From Streptomyces sp. NBC_00576 (GTDB lineage: Bacteria > Actinomycetota > Actinomycetes > Streptomycetales > Streptomycetaceae), in the NCBI RefSeq assembly GCF_036345175.1, contig NZ_CP107780.1, forward strand, positions 992,001 to 1,056,000: 64,000 nucleotides of DNA, written 5' to 3'. Of this stretch, positions 8,959-18,529 are shown in pieces. The notes beneath the pieces were generated by a model. That model searched no databases, was not told the origin of the DNA, and saw only the letters and a list, made by a program, of their open reading frames with translations. Both the position numbers and the translations under genes were made by a program. Each line of letters begins with the position of its first letter. The first letter of the stretch is position 1.

Positions 8959-9023
8959 GCCGCACCGTGGCGTGCGGCGAAGACACCCCCTCCCCTTCTC
9001 CAAGCCCTTCCGAGGAGTGATCC

Positions 9024-10250
9024 ATGAGTACGACGGCCAATATGACCGACCCGGTCGACCACACCGGTCTCCCGCCGTTCCCCGGCGTGCGGTCCGCTCG
9101 CTGCCCCTTCGATCCGCCGGCCGGCTACGCGGACTGGCGTGAGGGCGAGGGTCTGCGACGGGCGCTGTGGCGTGGCGAACCGATGTGGGTGGTGAGCCGA
9201 TTCGCCGACATCCGGGAGGCCCTGAGTGATCCGCGGCTCAGCGCGGACGACCGTACGCCGGGCTTTCCTGTCCCGGCCGCTGCCGGGTTGGAGGTGGCCC
9301 AGTCCTTCGTACGGATGGACGACCCGGAGCACATCCGGCTGCGTCGGATGCTGACCGGCGAGTTCACCGTCAAGCGGATGGAGCGGCTGCGCCCGCTGAT
9401 CCAGGAGCAGGTCGATCACTTCCTGGAGCAGATGATCAGCCAGGGGTCACCGGCGGATCTGGTGAGCGCCTACGCCTTCCCGATCCCCTCCATGGTCATC
9501 TCCCTGATGCTCGGTGTGCCCTACGAGGACCACACGTTCTTCCAGGAGCACAGCGCCACCATCGTCAGGGCCGACGCGACGGACGAGGAGAACCAGGCGG
9601 CCAACTTGGCGTTGGCCGGCTACATGTACGAGTTGGTGGCGCGCAGGGAGCGCGAGCCGACGGACGACCTGATCAGCCGGCAGCTCCAGCGGGTCGCCGC
9701 CGGGGAGATCAGCCGCGACACCGTGGTGGTCAACGGCCTGGCGCTGCTGGTCGCCGGGCACGAGACGACGGCCAACATGATCGCCCTGGGTACCTTGGCC
9801 CTGCTCGAGAAGCCCGACCGGCTCGCCCGGATCCGTGACACCGACGACCCCGCCGTGGTGGCGAACGCGGTCGAGGAACTGCTGCGGTACCTGACCATCG
9901 TCCAGGACGGGATCTTCCGCGTCGCCACCGAGGACGTCACCATCGGCGGGCAGCTCGTCCGGGCCGGCGAGGCCCTGCTCATGAATCTGCCCGCCGGCAA
10001 CCGCGACGCGTCCTTCTCCGCCGACCCCGACACCTTCGACGCGGACCGCAACACCCGCGGCCACCTCGCCTTCGGCTACGGCACCCACCAGTGCCTCGGC
10101 CAGCCCCTGGCCCGGGTGGAACTGCAGATCGCACTGCCCGCGCTGCTGCGTCGACTGCCGAACCTCCAGCTGGCGGTGCCACTGGACCAGATCGCCTTCC
10201 GGAACAACACCATCACCTATGGCCCTCACGTGCTGCCGGTCGCCTGGTGA
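9024..10250 (+). CDS. Cytochrome P450 monooxygenase (CYP105-like)
   Basis: A soluble 408-residue haem monooxygenase. The haem-ligand loop FGYGTHQCLGQ places the axial Cys near residue 357. The oxygen-activating I-helix reads LLVAGHETTAN (about residues 241-251) and the K-helix ExxR is ELLR. The N-terminal pattern (CPFDPPAGYADWR, DPEHIRLRRML) resembles the CYP105 group, but the subfamily call is tentative. GAGGAG precedes the ATG. It sits third in the ferredoxin/reductase/P450/SDR cluster, so the pathway is probably hydroxylation followed by oxidation of the alcohol. The substrate is unknown. Confidence 0.94.
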   Translation: MSTTANMTDPVDHTGLPPFPGVRSARCPFDPPAGYADWREGEGLRRALWRGEPMWVVSRFADIREALSDPRLSADDRTPGFPVPAAAGLEVAQSFVRMDDPEHIRLRRMLTGEFTVKRMERLRPLIQEQVDHFLEQMISQGSPADLVSAYAFPIPSMVISLMLGVPYEDHTFFQEHSATIVRADATDEENQAANLALAGYMYELVARREREPTDDLISRQLQRVAAGEISRDTVVVNGLALLVAGHETTANMIALGTLALLEKPDRLARIRDTDDPAVVANAVEELLRYLTIVQDGIFRVATEDVTIGGQLVRAGEALLMNLPAGNRDASFSADPDTFDADRNTRGHLAFGYGTHQCLGQPLARVELQIALPALLRRLPNLQLAVPLDQIAFRNNTITYGPHVLPVAW

Positions 10251-10412
10251 CCACCACGGCAGCTGGCAGGTCGACGGCCTGACAGGCGAGGACGGTTACA
10301 CCCGCGCGAGTCTCGGCGGACGTGCTGCGGCGCCGGCAAGGCCGGAGGCGCACGGCTACCCGAACCCCTGAACTCAGCGTCGACTGACCCCACCCAGAAA
10401 GAGGGCATTGAG

Positions 10413-11198
10413 ATGAGCGCAAGAGTAGAGAACCGTTTCGACGGCAAGGTGGCGATGGTCACCGGCGGAGTCTCCGGTATCGGTGCCGCGATCACCGAAC
10501 GCCTGCTGGTTGAGGGCGCGTTCGTTGTCGCGGTGGACATCGATGCAGATGCTGTCGCGTCGTTCACGACGCAGCACGACCCGACTCGTCTGCAGCCCCG
10601 TGTGCTTGATGTTTCGGACGCCGACGCCACACGGGCAGTGATCGAGGAGGTCGTCGCCGAGCACGGCCGGCTCGACCTCGTCGTTCCCAACGCCGGTATC
10701 GCCGCTCCCGGCCACGCTGCCGACGTCACCCTCGACGGGTGGAAGGCCGTGCTGGACGTCGACCTCAACGGGGTGTTCCACACCATTCGCTACGCCCTGC
10801 CGCACCTGGCGGCAACACGTGGCTCCGTCGTCAGCACCGCATCCATCTCCGGACTCGGTGGCGACTACAACCTCGCCGCCTATAACGCTGCCAAGGGCGC
10901 CGTCATCAACCTCACCCGCAGCGTCGCCGTCGACTTCGGCAAACAGGGCGTGCGCGTCAACGCCATCGCCCCGGGGCCCGTCCTCACCCAGGGTCTGCGG
11001 CAGTGGTTGGACGCCCGCACCGATGTCCGCGACCTCTACGAAGACCACATCCCGCTGGGACGCGCTGCCGAACCATCCGAGATCGCGTCGGTGGTCGCCT
11101 TCCTCGCCTCCGACGACGCCTCGTACATCACCGGCGTCACCCTGGCCGTCGACGGCGGACTCACCGCTTGGACCGGCCAACCCCACGTCATGGGCTGA
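10413..11198 (+). CDS. Short-chain dehydrogenase/reductase
   Basis: A 261-residue NAD(P)-dependent oxidoreductase of the classical SDR type. The cofactor motif TGGVSGIGAA is at about residues 18-27, the NAG motif reads PNAGIAAPG, the catalytic Ser is in STASISGLGG and the YxxxK motif is YNAAK. The C-terminal end (GVTLAVDGGLTAW) is standard. The gap from the P450 gene is about 160 bases, so it may be in the same operon. A likely role is oxidation of the alcohol produced by the P450. Confidence 0.92.
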   Translation: MSARVENRFDGKVAMVTGGVSGIGAAITERLLVEGAFVVAVDIDADAVASFTTQHDPTRLQPRVLDVSDADATRAVIEEVVAEHGRLDLVVPNAGIAAPGHAADVTLDGWKAVLDVDLNGVFHTIRYALPHLAATRGSVVSTASISGLGGDYNLAAYNAAKGAVINLTRSVAVDFGKQGVRVNAIAPGPVLTQGLRQWLDARTDVRDLYEDHIPLGRAAEPSEIASVVAFLASDDASYITGVTLAVDGGLTAWTGQPHVMG

Positions 11199-11368
11199 GA
11201 GGGCATCTGAGCCACTCCCGGACTCGGCGAGCACCAGGAGCGGTTCGTCAAGCTCATCAGCCCACAAGCTGGTCCGGCCGACCGAGTACCGCGCACCGCG
11301 CGAGGAGTCGACGGCCGGGCGCGCAATCACACCACACCACGCAAGAACACAACAACAGGAGCCATGCT

Positions 11369-12142
11369 ATGAGGGGACTCACCGGACAGCGCATCGTCAT
11401 TGCCGGAGGCGGCAACGGGATCGGCGCCGGCACTGCCGAGCGCCTCGCCGCCGAGGGCGCCACGGTCGTGGTCGGCGACATCAACGCGGACGCGGCGCAG
11501 GCCACTGCCAAGCGCATCACCGACGCCGGGGGAAGCGCCCTCGCCGTCGAGTTCGACCTCGCCGACGAGCGGTCGGTACGCGCCCTGTTCGACACCGCCG
11601 TCGACCAGCTCGGCGGAGTCGACGGGCTCTACAATGTCGCCGCCGACGCCTCGGCGGACGTGCTGGGCCGTGACGGCGACCTGCTGGACATGGACCCGGC
11701 CGTATGGCGGCGCACCCTCGAGGTGAACCTGATCGGCTTCGCGCTCACCTGCCGCGCGGCCCTTCCCCTGCTGCTCGAACAGGGCCGCGGAGCGATCGTC
11801 AACACCTCCTCCCTGTCCGCGCACGTGGGCGACCATAAGCGCGCGGCGTACCAGACCAGCAAGGCCGGGATCAACGCACTCACCCGCCACGTCGCCTCCC
11901 GCTGGGGCAAGCAGTCCATCCGCTGCAACTGCGTGTCGCCCGGAGTGGTGATGACCGAATCCGCCGAAAAGATGGCCCTGACCCCCCAGGCGCTGGAATT
12001 CGCGCGGATGACCATCCCCAGCCCCCGGTTCGGCCAGCCCGGCGACCTGGCCGGAGTGGTGGCGTTCCTGCTCTCCGACGACGCGGAGTGGATCAACGGC
12101 CAGGTCTGGTCGATCAACGGCGGCGCACTGCTGCGCGAATGA
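11369..12142 (+). CDS. Short-chain dehydrogenase/reductase
   Basis: The second SDR of the cluster, 257 residues from the ATG at 11369, preceded by AGGAG. Motifs: GGGNGIGAG near residue 14 for the cofactor, a relaxed YNVA in place of the NNAG element, SSLSAHVGDHKRAAYQTSK with catalytic Ser, Tyr and Lys, and the end QVWSINGGALL. It is distinct from the first SDR, so two successive oxidations or two stereospecificities are possible. Longer in-frame starts upstream run through the preceding SDR gene and were rejected. Confidence 0.92.
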   Translation: MRGLTGQRIVIAGGGNGIGAGTAERLAAEGATVVVGDINADAAQATAKRITDAGGSALAVEFDLADERSVRALFDTAVDQLGGVDGLYNVAADASADVLGRDGDLLDMDPAVWRRTLEVNLIGFALTCRAALPLLLEQGRGAIVNTSSLSAHVGDHKRAAYQTSKAGINALTRHVASRWGKQSIRCNCVSPGVVMTESAEKMALTPQALEFARMTIPSPRFGQPGDLAGVVAFLLSDDAEWINGQVWSINGGALLRE

Positions 12143-12363
12143 CAACCCGCCCCGCCCGACTACCTCCCTGGCACGCAGAAACTCCGCCCGATGTACCCGG
12201 CTCCTTCCGGCAGTCCGCACAACTCTACAGACTGGCCCACCAGTTGCAGAACGTCACAGACTGGCGGTTCTGACTCACCATCTCACCAGAGTGGTGGGCG
12301 GTCACTCACCGAACCGGCCGCCGCCTCGGCCTTTCCCCTCGCGGAAGTCTCACCTCGAAAGAC

Positions 12364-12395
12364 TTGCACCTGCCACTAGAGTCAGGTTTTACCGT
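12364..12395 (+). promoter_or_regulatory. MerR-family-type promoter/operator, copy 2
   Basis: TTGCAC and TACCGT are separated by 20 bases, and the flanks (ACTTGCACCTG ... TCAGGTTTTA) match the site at 5428-5459 almost base for base while the middle of the spacer differs. Conserved half-sites with a variable centre suggest a real operator. It precedes the decayed glyoxalase-like gene by about 110 bases. Confidence 0.6.
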
Positions 12396-12505
12396 TGCGG
12401 CTGAAGTTGCAGACCAGCGCCGGGACTTGGCCGAAGACTGGTCTGTATCGGTGCCGCCGGACCAGGGCCTGCGGCGCCCATTCCCTCACCCCACAGAGGA
12501 GAATC

Positions 12506-12970
12506 ATGCCCTTCCATCACATCTGCGTCATGGTGAGTGATCCGGAGCGATCACTGCCCTTTTATCAGGACCTCCCGTGATTCAAGAACGTGCTGTTCGA
12601 GAGCACCGAGCCCGGAACCTTCTTCGACCCCTCGACGTTCGACGAGATTTTTGGCGCCAAGAACGCGACGAGCCGGATCCTGGCCGTCTCCGACGACTCC
12701 GGCGTGACGCTGGAGCTGCAACAGGCGGTCAACCCGATCACCACCAAGGCTCCGGACGAGTACCTGCGCTACGGTGCGACCAGCATCACGGAGCTGGCGC
12801 TCACAGTGCCCGACATCGATGACGTTTTTGTCAGCGTGTCAAGGCCGCTGGTATCGAGGTTCAGACCGACTACATCTGGCCCCATGGCCGGGACTCCGAT
12901 CTTTCCTGTTCTACGACCCCGACGGCGCGCTCATCCAGCCATGGGCATCTCGGACGACCAATCCACGTGA
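12506..12970 (+). pseudogene. Glyoxalase/bleomycin-resistance (VOC) family protein, decayed
   Basis: It starts like a VOC-fold protein (MPFHHICVMVSDPERSLPFY) with a good AGAGGAG site. A TGA at 12578 interrupts codon 25. The frame resumes with FESTEPGTFFDPSTFDEIFG and SITELALTVPDIDDVFVSV. Near 12838 it shifts to KAAGIEVQTDYIWPHGR and near 12890 shifts again to RSFLFYDPDGALIQPW. One stop and two frameshifts make it non-functional unless the stop is read through. The intact ancestor would be about 150 residues. Confidence 0.8.
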
Positions 12971-13028
12971 GCGAGGCAATGCCCGACGCGCCCGTTGACG
13001 ATCTGTCAGTTCAGCGGAGTCCCGGAGT

Positions 13029-16000
13029 GTGACACAGCCCGTGCCTGCCGAAGCATCCGCGGCGCCCGATCGATATGGATCACAAGTGACACGCACACGC
13101 ATACGCCCGAGAGCGGCCGTCACCACTCTCGCGTCTCTCCTCGTCGGATCCCTGACCGTCATGGCGGTCATCGCTCCCACCTCCGCCGCCGACGCCAACC
13201 CCGCTGGGAACGGTGGTAGTTACGGCGACGACACCTACATTGTCGAGCTCGCCGACCCGCCCGTCGCCGCGTACGAGGGCGGGCTGCCCCGGCTGAAGCG
13301 AACGACGCCCGCGGAGGGGAAGCGGCTCGACGCCGGCTCCGCCGCGGTCGAGAAGTACGTGGCGCACCTGGACGACCGCCGGGAGCGGGTCCTCGACGCC
13401 GTGCCCGGTGTCGAGACGCTCTACGACTACTCCTACACGTTCAGCGGATTCGCCGCCGAACTGACCGGCCGGCAGGCCGCGAAGCTGGCCTCGACTCCTG
13501 GAGTCGCCTCGGTGACCCGCAACCGGGTCGCCCAGCTGACGTCGACAGGTCCGAACGGCGGGCCGGGGGCGTATGGCCGGGCGGAACCCCGTATCGCTGC
13601 GCGATCAGCCCTCACCGGCCCCGCCGCCGTCCGAACACCGCACACCCCGGGCTCCAAGACGCCCCGTACAGCCCGCCCCGCCCAGTTCCCCGACATCCCC
13701 CGTCTCCTGGGCCTCTCCGGCGCCAAGGGTCTGTGGGCGAAGGCGGGCGGCCCCGAGCACGCCGGAGAAGGCGTGATCGTCGGGGTCGTGGACACCGGCT
13801 TCGACCCCTCGAACCCGATGTTCGGCGCGCTGCCGGAGCCGCGCCCCGACGCCGAGGCCATCGCCAAGAAGTGGCACGGCGGCTGCGACCCGGGTGAGGA
13901 CCCCGCACGCAAGGTGACCTGCAACAACAAGGTGATCGGCGCGCAGTGGTTCGGTGCGGGAGTACCCGCGGACCGCGAAGACTCCCCCTCACCGTTGGAC
14001 ACCAGCAGCCACGGCACGCACACGGGCAGCACGGCCGCCGGGAATTACGGCGTCGCCGCGTCGGTACCCGGCAGCAACGCCGAGGGCCGGCTCAGCGGTG
14101 TCGCCCCGGCTGCCCGCCTCGCCTTCTACAAGGCGTGCTGGCCGGGCTTCGGCTGCCCGACCGCGGACCTCACCGCCGCGATCGACAGGGCCGTGGCGGA
14201 CGGCGTCGACGTCATCAACTTCTCCCTCAACGGCACCCTCACCGAGCAGCCCGACATGGAGGCCATGTTCAACGCGGCCAAGGCGGGCGTGTTCATCGCC
14301 GCGGCCGCCAACAACGCCGGCCCGGACTCGGTGCAGCACACCGGCCCGTGGGTCACGACGGTCGCCGCGTCGTCGCACGACACCCAGTACACCGCCTCCC
14401 TGGTCCTCGGCGACGGCCGCCGCTACACCCGCGTCAGCCTGAACCCGGGGGCCGGCTCCGCCCCGCTGGTCGAGGCAGCCGCCGTACGCAAGGACGGCTC
14501 GGACGCCGACAGGGCCGCGCTGTGCGCGACGGGCACGCTCGACCCGGCACAGGCCAAGGGCAAGATCATCGTCTGCGACCGAGGCGGTGCCGGCACCTGG
14601 GAAGACTCCAAGGCGGACGAGGTCCTGGCGGCCGGCGGCAAGGGGCTCGTGTTCACCGACACCCCGGCCTACGACGAGTTCCTGCCCCCGTACGTCTTCT
14701 CGGTGCCCACGATCCAGGTCGGCACCGAGGACGCGAAAGCGATCCACGCGTACGCCTCCCAGGCCGGAGCGACCGCCCGGTTCACGCCCTCGCAGAGCAG
14801 CCACCAGGCCACCCGGGAGATCACCTCCTTCTCCTCCAGCGGCCCGGACCACTTCAGCGACGGCGACCTGCTCAAGCCCGACATCGCCTCCTTCGGCCAG
14901 CTCATCCCGGCGGGCGTGGTGCCCGGCAGCGCCAGCTACTACCCCGGCCGGTTCAGCTTCGCCGACGGCACCTCGATGGCGTCCCCGCACATCGCCGGCC
15001 TCGCCGCCCTGCTGCGGCAGCTGCACCCCGACTGGTCACCGATGGAGATCAAGTCGGCGCTGATGACGACGGCCACACCCACCGACGAGAACGGCGACCC
15101 CATCGGCCGCAACCTGGCCGACTCCGCCTCACCTCTCGACTACGGCGCGGGCCTGCCCCGGGTCACCCGGGCCACCGACCCCGGCCTGGTCTACGACTCC
15201 ACCTCCGCCGACTGGACCGCGTACATCTGCGCGATCGGCCAGAAGCCGGCCACCGAGGACGGCACCGACGCCTGCGCCACGGCCACCAAGACCGACCCCA
15301 GCGACCTCAACTACCCCTCGATCGCGGTCGGCGACCTACTGGGCAGGCAGACCGTGACGCGCACGGTCACCAACGTCACGGCGCAGACCGCCACCTACAA
15401 GGCGACGCTGCAGACCCCGCCGGGCTTCCGCGCCGAGGTCACCCCGAAGCGGCTGACGCTCGCGCCGGGCGCGTCGGCGTCGTACAAGGTGGCGTTCGAG
15501 CGGACGAGTGCGGCTCACGACACCTGGTCCTTCGGCTCCCTGACGCTGAGCGACGCGCACAGCCACCACGAGGTCACCAGTCCGATCGCCCTGCGCTCCG
15601 TAGCGTTCTCCGCCCCGCGCGAGGCCACGGTCACCGGCACTGGCTCCGCGACGCTGAGGACCGGGGTCGACTGGAACGGCGAGCTGACCGCGAAGGCATC
15701 CCTCTACACCGGCGAGAAGACCACCGGCACCCTCACCGGCACCGACCAGGCCGACTTCACCATGAGTCAGCGCACCAACGACGCCGTCGTCAAACACCTC
15801 GTCCACGTCCCCGCAGGCGTCCCCTTCACCCGGTTCGCCATCACCTCCGCGGACCACGTCCCCGGCAGCAACCTCGACCTGTACGCCTTCGACACCGACG
15901 GCAACCACATCGGCGACTGGGCCGGCCCCGGCTCCGACGAGCACGTCGACCTGCCGCCCGGCGACTACGACGTCTACGTCCTCCAGTACGAACTCCCGGC

Positions 16001-16229
16001 CGGCACCACCAGCCAGCAGTACACCCTCTGGAGCTGGAAGGTCGGCCAGAGCACCCCGGCCGTGACACCCACCATCACCCCGGCCCAGCAGCACGTCTCA
16101 GCAGGCGACCGTCCGCAGGTCACGGTGTCATGGCCGGACGCCACACGCGGCCAACGCTACGTCGGCGCCGTCGAGTACAGCGACGGCACGACCACCCTCG
16201 GACACACGGCGCTGACCGTCACGCCGTAG
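13029..16229 (+). CDS. Large secreted subtilisin-like (S8) serine protease
   Basis: A 1066-residue exported protease. A long signal region ends near residue 55. It is followed by an I9-type propeptide (YIVELADPPVAAYEGG to about residue 155) and the S8 catalytic domain with Asp255 (VGVVDTGFD), His328 (SSHGTHTG), oxyanion Asn (AAANNAGP) and Ser649 (DGTSMASPH). A PA-type insert lies within the catalytic domain (about residues 470-590), and fibronectin-like and beta-rich C-terminal domains follow (TVTRTVTNVTAQTATYKATL; LDLYAFDTDGNHIGDW). GGAG lies 9 bases before the GTG at 13029; an alternative GTG at 13086 would give a shorter signal peptide. It should digest extracellular protein. A terminator hairpin follows. 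Confidence 0.93.
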   Translation: MTQPVPAEASAAPDRYGSQVTRTRIRPRAAVTTLASLLVGSLTVMAVIAPTSAADANPAGNGGSYGDDTYIVELADPPVAAYEGGLPRLKRTTPAEGKRLDAGSAAVEKYVAHLDDRRERVLDAVPGVETLYDYSYTFSGFAAELTGRQAAKLASTPGVASVTRNRVAQLTSTGPNGGPGAYGRAEPRIAARSALTGPAAVRTPHTPGSKTPRTARPAQFPDIPRLLGLSGAKGLWAKAGGPEHAGEGVIVGVVDTGFDPSNPMFGALPEPRPDAEAIAKKWHGGCDPGEDPARKVTCNNKVIGAQWFGAGVPADREDSPSPLDTSSHGTHTGSTAAGNYGVAASVPGSNAEGRLSGVAPAARLAFYKACWPGFGCPTADLTAAIDRAVADGVDVINFSLNGTLTEQPDMEAMFNAAKAGVFIAAAANNAGPDSVQHTGPWVTTVAASSHDTQYTASLVLGDGRRYTRVSLNPGAGSAPLVEAAAVRKDGSDADRAALCATGTLDPAQAKGKIIVCDRGGAGTWEDSKADEVLAAGGKGLVFTDTPAYDEFLPPYVFSVPTIQVGTEDAKAIHAYASQAGATARFTPSQSSHQATREITSFSSSGPDHFSDGDLLKPDIASFGQLIPAGVVPGSASYYPGRFSFADGTSMASPHIAGLAALLRQLHPDWSPMEIKSALMTTATPTDENGDPIGRNLADSASPLDYGAGLPRVTRATDPGLVYDSTSADWTAYICAIGQKPATEDGTDACATATKTDPSDLNYPSIAVGDLLGRQTVTRTVTNVTAQTATYKATLQTPPGFRAEVTPKRLTLAPGASASYKVAFERTSAAHDTWSFGSLTLSDAHSHHEVTSPIALRSVAFSAPREATVTGTGSATLRTGVDWNGELTAKASLYTGEKTTGTLTGTDQADFTMSQRTNDAVVKHLVHVPAGVPFTRFAITSADHVPGSNLDLYAFDTDGNHIGDWAGPGSDEHVDLPPGDYDVYVLQYELPAGTTSQQYTLWSWKVGQSTPAVTPTITPAQQHVSAGDRPQVTVSWPDATRGQRYVGAVEYSDGTTTLGHTALTVTP

Positions 16230-16244
16230 CCACGACCCGACAGC

Positions 16245-16306
16245 CGACGGCACGCACCGTCGGTGAACGATCCGCCCGCACACTCCCCCGAGTGCGCGGG
16301 CGGATC
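16245..16306 (+). terminator. Double hairpin terminator after the S8 protease
   Basis: A small hairpin (CGACGG/CCGTCG, 16245-16262) is followed by an 11-bp perfect stem GATCCGCCCGC (16269-16279) and GCGGGCGGATC (16296-16306). No U-run follows, as is usual in Streptomyces. Confidence 0.75.
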
Positions 16307-16679
16307 GCGTCGGCCCGAAACCCTGACCCACTCCGAACCCTTCGATGTGGCAGGTGATCCCGTTGCCCCGGGCCGACCCCACCCTGTCCACAAGGCGCAG
16401 AACCGGTAAGGAAGTTGCTCTAGAGAAGGCATGCGGCGAGGGCGCAGACGATGGCCCGCGGTTATGTCTGCGGTTCCGCATTGGTCGGCGCCGGCCCCAG
16501 CCATGCGCAGGTACGACCCGCCGGTCGGTCGCAGCCTCCAGATGGCTGTTGCCGAAGCCTTCCAGAGCCCGGGACGTCAGGGACCAGACACGGCCGGCGT
16601 TCAGGCTGCGAGGTCTGTCCGCTCGCGAGCTGATCGACGCACGCGTCCAGCGGGCGAACTGGCTGATCGGCCTGCGCGG
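16307..16679. other. Gene-poor stretch
   Basis: Short open frames on both strands carry no recognisable motif. A short plus-strand string near 16620-16678 (ARELIDARVQRANWLIGLRG) may belong to the IS110 remnant that follows. Confidence 0.35.
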
Positions 16680-16768
16680 TGAGGACCCTGCTGCGGCGAC
16701 TCGCACACCGCTGCCAAGCACTCGACGAGGAGATCAAGGAAGCCGACCGGGAGATCGGGCCGCTGGTT
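16680..16768 (+). pseudogene. IS110-family transposase fragment
   Basis: LLRRLAHRCQALDEEIKEAD followed by REIGPLV resembles the helical region between the two domains of IS110-type transposases. Only about 30 residues remain, joined without a gap to an IS1380 fragment. Confidence 0.5.
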
Positions 16769-16895
16769 GCACACTCCGACAAGCAGGACGCCACCGCGAC
16801 CTGGAAGAAACCCTTCGGTCACCATCCGCTCGTCGCGTTCGTCGACTACAGCCCAGCCGGGTCCGGAGAGCCGGAGGCCGCGCTGCTGCGGCCCG
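16769..16895 (+). pseudogene. IS1380-family transposase fragment
   Basis: HSDKQDATATWKKPFGHHPL followed by VAFVDY and EAALLRPGNA matches the conserved core of IS1380 transposases. It is in frame with the IS110 scrap before it and stops where a VapC fragment begins, so it is a composite of deletion products. Confidence 0.65.
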
Positions 16896-17085
16896 GCAAC
16901 GCTCCCGCATCGTCCAGGAACAACTGACCACCAAAGGGGAACACCGCAGTGCGGGCCCCGTCGATCTCCTGGTGGCCGCAGCCGCGGAAGAAGCAGGCCT
17001 CACTCTGCTCCACTTCGACCGCGACTTCGAAACCATTGCTCGCACGACGGGGCAGCCGGTCCGCATGATCGACCTCAGGCAGTAA
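16896..17085 (+). pseudogene. VapC-type PIN-domain toxin, C-terminal half only
   Basis: RIVQEQLTTKGEHRSAGPVD continues to LLVAAAAEEAGLTLLHFDRD and FETIARTTGQPVRMIDLRQ before the stop. This is the C-terminal half of a PIN ribonuclease, including the D-LLVAA and hhD-DF motifs that hold the later acidic residues. The first half with the initial catalytic Asp is missing. A more complete relative lies at 27395-27711, and the DNA similarity between them continues past the stop codons. Confidence 0.75.
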
Positions 17086-17090
17086 AGCTC

Positions 17091-17114
17091 GCGCGGTGCC
17101 GACGGGCACCGCGC
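17091..17114 (+). terminator. Hairpin terminator
   Basis: A 10-bp stem GCGCGGTGCC (17091-17100) and GGCACCGCGC (17105-17114) with a four-base loop lies just after the VapC remnant stop. Confidence 0.65.
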
Positions 17115-17392
17115 TTCTGACCGACCCGGCCGCCTGGCGGTCAGTCCGCTGCGGTCCGGGCCGTCCCCTCGGCCCAGACGAGAGCCACTCGCAGCGGTCA
17201 ACGGAGATGCTCAGGAGTGCCGCAGCGGACCGAATCGGCGAACCTCGGACTCGTCATCGATCCCGAGCGGCTACGAGAACGACGGCCCGGCCGAGGACGC
17301 CGCTCGGCGCGAAGATCGTCGGCTCGGCCGGGAGAGCCCCCGCCGAGCCGACGGCCTGACACCTCACGCTGTGGCGGCAGGACCGGTTACCG

Positions 17393-18499
17393 CTACTTGG
17401 GCACCGTGAAGCGCGTCTTGTGCACCGCTCCCGGCGCGGCCGACGCCTTCTTGAAGTGCTTCGCGGACACGTGCTTCTTGGGTGCCGGCTTCCTGGCGGG
17501 CGCGTGCTTCGTCGCGGTCGACTTCTTGCCGGGCGCGTGGTTCTTGAAGGAGTGCTTCTTCGGGGAACCGGATGTCTTGCCTGCATTTCCTGTCCCGTCA
17601 GATTGCGTCGCGAGGCTTCCCGCGATGATGTGGATCTTGTTGCCGTAGGTGGAGACGAGCGGGTTGGTGACGGACGAGGGGGCATCGGTGGTCACGTCCA
17701 CCACATCGGTGTAGGCGTCGTAGGCCGAAGAGACGCCGTAGCCGGCGTTGCTTATCCGCGTGGTGACGTCGTCAATGGTTGCGTCGATGGCGCTGTTGCT
17801 GGCGAACTGGCTGTACTCCCCGTAAAGAGCGAGATTGCGGTCGGTGAACCCGTGGAAGTCCGACGGGTACTGCAACTGGGCGGGGACCTGGCCTCCGGTG
17901 AACACCAGCGTGGGCTGGTTCTGGGCGTCCAGGTACACCGTGTAGGCCCCGTTGTAGTCGGCGATCTCCTGGATCCTGGCCCAGTCCGAGTCACTGATGG
18001 CGGGGGTGCCCACCACGATGTGGATCTTGTTGCCGTAGGTGGAGACGAGCGGGTTGGTGACGGACGAGGGGGCATCGGTGGTCACGTCCACCACGTCGGT
18101 GTCCGGGTCGTAGCCCGAAGAGGCGCCGTAGCCGGCAGCCTGTATCCGCGCAGCTGTGTCGCTGATGGTCGTGTCGATGTCGCTGTTGCTGGCGAACTGG
18201 CTGTACTCCCCGTAGAGAGCGAGGTTGGCGTTGGAGAACCCCGGGAAGCCCGACGGCCACTGCAACTGGTCGGGGACGTTCCCTCCGGTGAACACCAACG
18301 TGGCCTCACCCTGGTTGTCGACGTACTCCATGTACGCGTTGTTGTAGCTGCCGACCTGCCCGACCAGCGACCAGTCGGAGTCGCTGATCCCGGCGGCCTG
18401 CGGGGACATGTCCGCGTACGACGGCACGGCCCCCAAGGCCAGCGACGCGGACAGGACGGCCCCGATCAGCAGCGACCGGGAGATAGTCTTTCTCGGCAT
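17393..18499 (-). CDS. Secreted protein of two prodomain-like repeats with a Lys/His-rich tail
   Basis: A 368-residue exported protein from the ATG at 18499, chosen because ATGGAGCG lies 7 bases upstream. A signal peptide ends near residue 29. Two tandem repeats of about 130 residues follow (38-167 and 168-297), both with LALYGEYSQFASNS and VVDVTTDAPSSVTNPLVSTY. The tail (298-368) is rich in Lys, His and Ala. The repeat core resembles the prodomain of the nearby chymotrypsin-like protease (KVALTTDAPRSALTKLLASY), but no protease domain is present. About 80 bases are nearly identical between the repeats (17628-17710 versus 18016-18098), showing recent duplication or conversion. It could be a trans-acting inhibitor or foldase; no function is proven. 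Confidence 0.85.
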   Translation of the reverse strand: MPRKTISRSLLIGAVLSASLALGAVPSYADMSPQAAGISDSDWSLVGQVGSYNNAYMEYVDNQGEATLVFTGGNVPDQLQWPSGFPGFSNANLALYGEYSQFASNSDIDTTISDTAARIQAAGYGASSGYDPDTDVVDVTTDAPSSVTNPLVSTYGNKIHIVVGTPAISDSDWARIQEIADYNGAYTVYLDAQNQPTLVFTGGQVPAQLQYPSDFHGFTDRNLALYGEYSQFASNSAIDATIDDVTTRISNAGYGVSSAYDAYTDVVDVTTDAPSSVTNPLVSTYGNKIHIIAGSLATQSDGTGNAGKTSGSPKKHSFKNHAPGKKSTATKHAPARKPAPKKHVSAKHFKKASAAPGAVHKTRFTVPK

Positions 18500-18529
18500 T
18501 ATTCGCTCCATTTTCGTTTCCATACATGA

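Noticed and set aside
13946..16357. An 803-codon frame overlapping the S8 protease in another frame
   Set aside because: Arg/His/Pro-rich composition typical of a shadow; the S8 frame has complete catalytic motifs.
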